IMG/VR virus record: IMGVR_UViG_3300022074_000214 | Location: 1-31,949 of that record | DNA: 31,949 bases | Strand: one strand, 5' to 3' | Origin: a virus | Shown: positions 29,577 to 31,949 of the stretch, in pieces | How the letters are laid out: each line of letters opens with the position of its first letter | Position numbering within the stretch: position 1 is the stretch's first letter | Translations under genes and position numbers: made by a program | Notes under the pieces: generated by a model | Databases searched by the model: none | Seen by the model: the letters and a program-made list of their open reading frames with translations, nothing else | What the model was told of the DNA's origin: nothing

Positions 29577-29604
29577 ATTATACTGCATTTATGCAACTAA
29601 ACAA
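29577..29604 (-). promoter_or_regulatory. Strong sigma70-type promoter with internal operator
   Basis: On the minus strand, -35 TTGTTT (29599-29604) and perfect -10 TATAAT (29577-29582) are 16 bases apart. The spacer holds TGCATAAATGCA (29584-29595), near-palindromic, in the same place relative to the -10 as related sites upstream of two other operons. It should drive 29554 to about 27466 and be repressible. Confidence 0.8.
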
Positions 29605-29627
29605 GTCACATTATTCACAATTGCTTG

Positions 29628-30044
29628 CTAGTAAATAAACTTTCTATGCTTTGGCCTAGCAGCAAGAGTAAATCCGTATTTGCTATGGAATGTCAGTTTG
29701 CTTTTGTCTTCTCTTCCATCGCCAGTTTCATACCAGTATTTTCTGTCGGCACTGCCAACTGGTTGACTACGCAGTCGAAGCAAACCATTCTTTCGCTGCT
29801 GTCTTTTTTCTAGTTCGTGTTGCTTTTTCTCTTCTTCTTGCTTCATCATTTGAAACTTGTGATGATTGCTCCATGCTTGTGAGAAATACTTTGCAACCCA
29901 GTCAGCGAATTGATCAGCATCCATTTCTAAATGCTGATAATACTTGTCCATAATAGACAACGCTTCACTGTGTATTGTTGTGCGTTGTTTAGTGTCTTCT
30001 TGCAATTCTCTTCTTGCTCTATTGGGATTGTTTTTTTCACCCAT
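29628..30044 (-). CDS. Basic hypothetical protein
   Basis: This 138-residue protein starts M-G-E-K-N-N-P-N-R-A-R-R-E, with AAGGGGG 6 bases upstream, which decides for ATG 30044 over 30068. It has a long Lys/Gln/Glu helix in the centre (about 68-92) and a basic, aromatic C-terminus (K-Y-W-Y-E-T-G-D-G). No family recognised. A copy of TTGTGCGTTG lies inside it on the opposite strand (29978-29987). It ends before the 29577 promoter, so it belongs to the first minus-strand operon with 30055. Confidence 0.7.
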   Translation of the reverse strand: MGEKNNPNRARRELQEDTKQRTTIHSEALSIMDKYYQHLEMDADQFADWVAKYFSQAWSNHHKFQMMKQEEEKKQHELEKRQQRKNGLLRLRSQPVGSADRKYWYETGDGREDKSKLTFHSKYGFTLAARPKHRKFIY

Positions 30045-30054
30045 AGCAACCCCC

Positions 30055-30162
30055 TTACAAAGTTCCATCTTTGTGAGATTTATATATTTCCCACGCTACA
30101 CACGACCAGCTGACTATCATCAGCAGCATCGATAGATAAAATACGATTCCGAATAGTGACAT
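30055..30162 (-). CDS. 35-residue membrane peptide
   Basis: This short gene reads M-S-L-F-G-I-V-F-Y-L-S-M-L-L-M-I-V-S-W-S and ends in a basic K-S-H-K-D-G-T-L. It is essentially one transmembrane helix with a polar tail. AAGGAG lies just before the ATG, and a 10-bp hairpin lies before that. Single-helix peptides in early operons often affect membrane proteins, but no specific role can be inferred. The stop lies 10 bases before the next start. Confidence 0.62.
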   Translation of the reverse strand: MSLFGIVFYLSMLLMIVSWSCVAWEIYKSHKDGTL

Positions 30163-30371
30163 GATTTACTCCTTGTGAAGCGGGGCTGGCAGTGGTAATG
30201 CCAGCCCCTAGCGGTACGCGTCCAAATCTAAGGAAGTTGATTGGACATTTGATTTAGTTTGGTCACAGTCCTTTCTTTGTCTGTTGATGAAATGATTTGA
30301 AACGGTCGAAGTTCCTCACCAATAGTTACAGTTTAGTCAACCCCGGAGGGGACACAACGAGCCATAAAAAA
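30163..30371 (-). promoter_or_regulatory. Leader region of the 30162 gene with hairpin 30182-30208
   Basis: About 200 bases without a gene. GGGGCTGGCA (30182-30191) pairs perfectly with TGCCAGCCCC (30199-30208), a 10-bp stem with a 7-base loop, close to the ribosome site. CCAAATCTAA (30222-30231) and TTTAGTTTGG (30254-30263) form a looser inverted repeat. TTGACT occurs on the minus strand near 30340 but has no good -10. Confidence 0.55.
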
Positions 30372-30402
30372 GGCACGCTGAGAGGGAGAAGCTCAGCGTG
30401 CC
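30366..30402 (-). terminator. Rho-independent terminator, minus strand
   Basis: GGCACGCTGAG (30372-30382) pairs with CTCAGCGTGCC (30392-30402), an 11-bp perfect stem with a 9-base loop. On the minus strand it is followed by TTTTTT (30366-30371). It ends transcription from the 31025 gene before the early block. Confidence 0.93.
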
Positions 30403-30563
30403 AGTGGGGAGGAAAGTGTTGAGATCGGGGTGAGGCAGATTCCAAGAGGCGCAGCCGCCTGGAATCTGCCGAGCAGTTTCATATACAGCGTATATGCTGT
30501 GTCACCACATGCTCAGGTGGCAACGTAGTGTTAGCCCAGCCCCGAAGGGCTGGGCAGCAGCTG
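30403..30563. other. Structured intergenic region with two strong hairpins
   Basis: No gene is seen. GGCAGATTCCA (30434-30444) pairs with TGGAATCTGCC (30460-30470), 11 bp, with an inner GGCG/CGCC stem. GCCCAGCCC (30534-30542) pairs with GGGCTGGGC (30547-30555) around CGAA. A near-palindrome CAGC-GTATAT-GCTG lies around 30487-30500. The second hairpin directly follows the 30564 stop on the minus strand and may protect the mRNA end; the whole could also be a small RNA. Confidence 0.6.
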
Positions 30564-31025
30564 CTATGCAGCTGCGTATTTCTTCATCAACTCAGCTTTG
30601 CGCTTGGCATCAACTGATGATTGCTGCGGCTTGTTCTTCGGTGTGAAGGTATCGCCGGTGATGTCTTTGAACGTCTGCTTGTTCAGTGTGACATACTGTT
30701 GAAGCATCTCGATCTCGACCTCGATGTTCGTGATGCGTTCATCGATGCGGTCTAGCGCAATGTCATCGTAGTGCATTGCGCCTCGCACTGCGCCATACTT
30801 GGCGCAGATGGCGAGTGTGCCATCGCTCGGTGCTTCGTTAGCACCCGCGATGGTGATCGCATCGTCGACCAGCTGGTCACGGTCTTTGGTCTTTTGTGTG
30901 AGCAGCCATTCGGCTTGCTCAACTGCTTTGCGCAGTAGATTTTGAGTGATATAGATAGAACCTCTGTGACAGTCAGGAAAGACGCTGCTGAAAGCTGAAG
31001 TGAAGTGGTTAGTAGTCTTGCTCAT
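30564..31025 (-). CDS. Hypothetical helical protein
   Basis: This 153-residue protein starts M-S-K-T-T-N-H-F-T-S-A-F with AAGGAGG 9 bases upstream, so ATG 31025 is chosen over 31079. The centre has 'I-D-E-R-I-T-N-I-E-V-E-I-E-M-L-Q' (coiled-coil-like) and the end is Lys/Ala-rich. It is GC-rich compared with most of the window. It is followed by two hairpins and a terminator, so it is a single-gene transcription unit. No family recognised. Confidence 0.75.
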   Translation of the reverse strand: MSKTTNHFTSAFSSVFPDCHRGSIYITQNLLRKAVEQAEWLLTQKTKDRDQLVDDAITIAGANEAPSDGTLAICAKYGAVRGAMHYDDIALDRIDERITNIEVEIEMLQQYVTLNKQTFKDITGDTFTPKNKPQQSSVDAKRKAELMKKYAAA

Positions 31026-31057
31026 GATAAGCCTCCTTGTTGAGCTTGAGGGGATAA

Positions 31058-31201
31058 GCCCCCTCGGTAGATAGACCAATGCCGTGCAGCGGGGCGAGGA
31101 TCAAACCTCCTCACGGTTGGCGAAGCCAAGTGGTGCGGAGGACGGTTTGACAGCGCAGCGTCCACGCAACGAAGTGCGGCATGCAGGCTATCCGAGGGGG
31201 C
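31058..31201. ncRNA. Branched structured element (possible RNA or packaging signal)
   Basis: A closing helix pairs 31058-31067 with 31192-31201 (10 bp), 31071-31074 with 31188-31191, and 31079-31084 with 31177-31182. Inside are three hairpins: 31096-31100/31108-31112, TTGGC-GAA-GCCAA (31117-31129) and GGACG/CGTCC (31140-31144/31159-31163). The symmetry is clear in the DNA; whether it acts as RNA or as a protein-binding DNA site is unknown. Confidence 0.5.
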
Positions 31202-31248
31202 GTTCCCATCAAGCGGAGGAGGCGGTTCATGCAAGACGGATAACCACG

Positions 31249-31330
31249 CACACTCAGCGCATCAGCAAGTCTTTGCTGACACAGTGGTTCCTTGTGAGTG
31301 CTTTGTGAGAGACTTGCTGTGCGCAGTGTG
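31249..31330. repeat. Long bulged inverted repeat upstream of terS
   Basis: The right arm 31310-31330 pairs over 21 bases with CACACT (31249-31254), GCGCA (31257-31261) and CAGCAAGTCT (31263-31272), leaving only bulges CA and T. The 37-base loop is unpaired or weakly paired. It ends two bases before the TTGACA promoter of terS. Confidence 0.8.
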
Positions 31331-31332
31331 AG

Positions 31333-31362
31333 TTGACAACGAGTATTTGCGTGTGGCATAAG
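31333..31362 (+). promoter_or_regulatory. Promoter of the terS-like gene
   Basis: A perfect -35 TTGACA (31333-31338) is followed after 18 bases by CATAAG (31357-31362), four of six matches to the -10. Two runs of eight G (31362-31369 and 31375-31382) follow, so the mRNA would begin in or next to G8. Confidence 0.6.
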
Positions 31363-31401
31363 GGGGGGGACACAGGGGGGGGTTTGTGCAAGAGGTTGAG
31401 G

Positions 31402-31773
31402 ATGAGTAATCAGCTAGTCGTAACCGACAAACAAGCGCGGCTTGTGGATACCCTCGTAGCAACTGGCTGTAGTATCAAAGACGCCGCGCATGAAGCCGGT
31501 TATGCTAGCGGTGAGAGTGGTAGAGTGACAGCCAGCAAGACTTTGCGGCTGCCTCATGTGCAAGCGTATATGATGCAGAGAGTTGCAGAAACGCTCGGTC
31601 TGAATGCTACGACAGCCGCTGCGCGTCTCGTGCAGCTTGCTCAAGGGGCTAAGAGTGAGTATGTGCAGCTGGAAGCGAGCAAAGACATCCTCGACCGTGC
31701 TGGTTTCAAAGCCCCTGAGCGACACATGCACCTCCACGCTGGCGACATATCGGTGAGCATTGACCTGAGCTAG
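31402..31773 (+). CDS. terS: Terminase small subunit-like protein
   Basis: This 123-residue protein has an N-terminus 'V-T-D-K-Q-A-R-L-V-D-T-L-V-A-T-G' and 'I-K-D-A-A-H-E-A-G-Y' that forms an HTH of the terminase small subunit kind. After that come 'H-V-Q-A-Y-M-M-Q-R-V-A' and 'A-K-S-E-Y-V-Q-L-E-A-S-K-D-I-L-D-R-A-G', the helical oligomerisation part known in this group. The ATG at 31402 has AGAGG six bases before. It recognises packaging sites and recruits TerL (2172-3710). It lies in GC-rich, highly structured DNA, as expected of a packaging region. Confidence 0.85.
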   Translation: MSNQLVVTDKQARLVDTLVATGCSIKDAAHEAGYASGESGRVTASKTLRLPHVQAYMMQRVAETLGLNATTAAARLVQLAQGAKSEYVQLEASKDILDRAGFKAPERHMHLHAGDISVSIDLS

Positions 31774-31949
31774 TGCGTGGTGGTGCGCATAGCGGCGTGT
31801 GGACGTGCAACCCTAGCAGCGCAATGCGCTGCGCGTGTTGCAACCCACACAGGTTATATGTGTGTGTAGCCCTGCGATCCTAGATCGCGTCGGCTACACG
31901 GAGACTGGCGAATATATGCGTGGCAATTCGGTGCGGCATGGTGGTGGCT
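31774..31949 (+). other. Non-coding GC-rich end with hairpins
   Basis: No gene is recognised. TGCAAC (31806-31811) pairs with GTTGCA (31837-31842) around an inner GCAGCG/CGCTGC stem (31816-31821/31827-31832). GTGTAGCC (31864-31871) pairs with GGCTACAC (31892-31899) around GCGATC/GATCGC (31874-31879/31883-31888). CACACA and TGTGTG also pair nearby. It may be part of the packaging site; the window ends within it. Confidence 0.6.

Noticed and set aside
30421-30560. tRNA-like folding
   Set aside because: The stems do not give a cloverleaf with correct arm lengths or a T-loop sequence.
31084-31359. Plus- and minus-strand frames over the structured region before terS
   Set aside because: No ribosome sites, no family features; the repeats and dyads explain the open frames better.
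1-31949. CRISPR array, insertion sequence or integrase attachment site
   Set aside because: No regularly spaced repeats, transposase or integrase motifs, and no tRNA-end direct repeats were seen.

Overview
The window looks like most of the genome of a lytic, short-tailed (podovirus-type) dsDNA phage. Its virion genes have a T7-like layout: portal, scaffold, capsid, tail tubular A and B, three internal virion proteins, then fibres. The type of major capsid protein, the three-TM gene-transfer-agent-style holin and the run of small basic proteins before the terminase point to a marine phage, probably of an alphaproteobacterium. That host guess is an inference. No RNA polymerase, DNA polymerase, primase, integrase or tRNA gene is visible. 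The left edge cuts a gene, so the missing replication genes may lie outside the window.

Layout, plus strand: 1-2203 holds a partial gene and seven small genes, several of them short and Lys/Arg-rich. terL follows at 2172-3710. The head genes run 3814-8276, the tail tube and internal virion genes 8310-16870, and a fibre adaptor with several exchangeable receptor-binding proteins 16914-21368. Lysis genes (holin-like proteins and T4-type lysozyme) fill 21368-22485, followed by an HTH-metallophosphoesterase at 22472-23503.

Layout, minus strand: 23418-31025 is a tightly overlapping early-type region of about 22 small genes. It includes a recombination cassette (YqaJ-like exonuclease, ERF annealing protein, SSB-like protein with an acidic tail), two or three small HTH regulators, a Holliday-junction-resolvase-like nuclease and a stand-alone DnaA domain IV protein. 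Four minus-strand operon starts carry related TGCAT-N3-TGCA-like sites next to promoter elements, which suggests one regulatory circuit.

Right end, 31026-31949: the sequence becomes GC-rich and strongly structured. It holds a branched inverted-repeat structure, a 21-bp bulged hairpin, a TTGACA promoter with two G8 runs in the leader, and a terS-like gene on the plus strand. If the genome is circular or circularly permuted, terS leads back towards the left edge and terL. This makes the right end a candidate packaging region.

The most unusual signals are an SD-hairpin-ATG arrangement before tail tubular protein A, five copies of the 10-mer TTGTGCGTTG all in one orientation, the shared operator set with a possibly leaderless repressor, and the structured DNA around terS.
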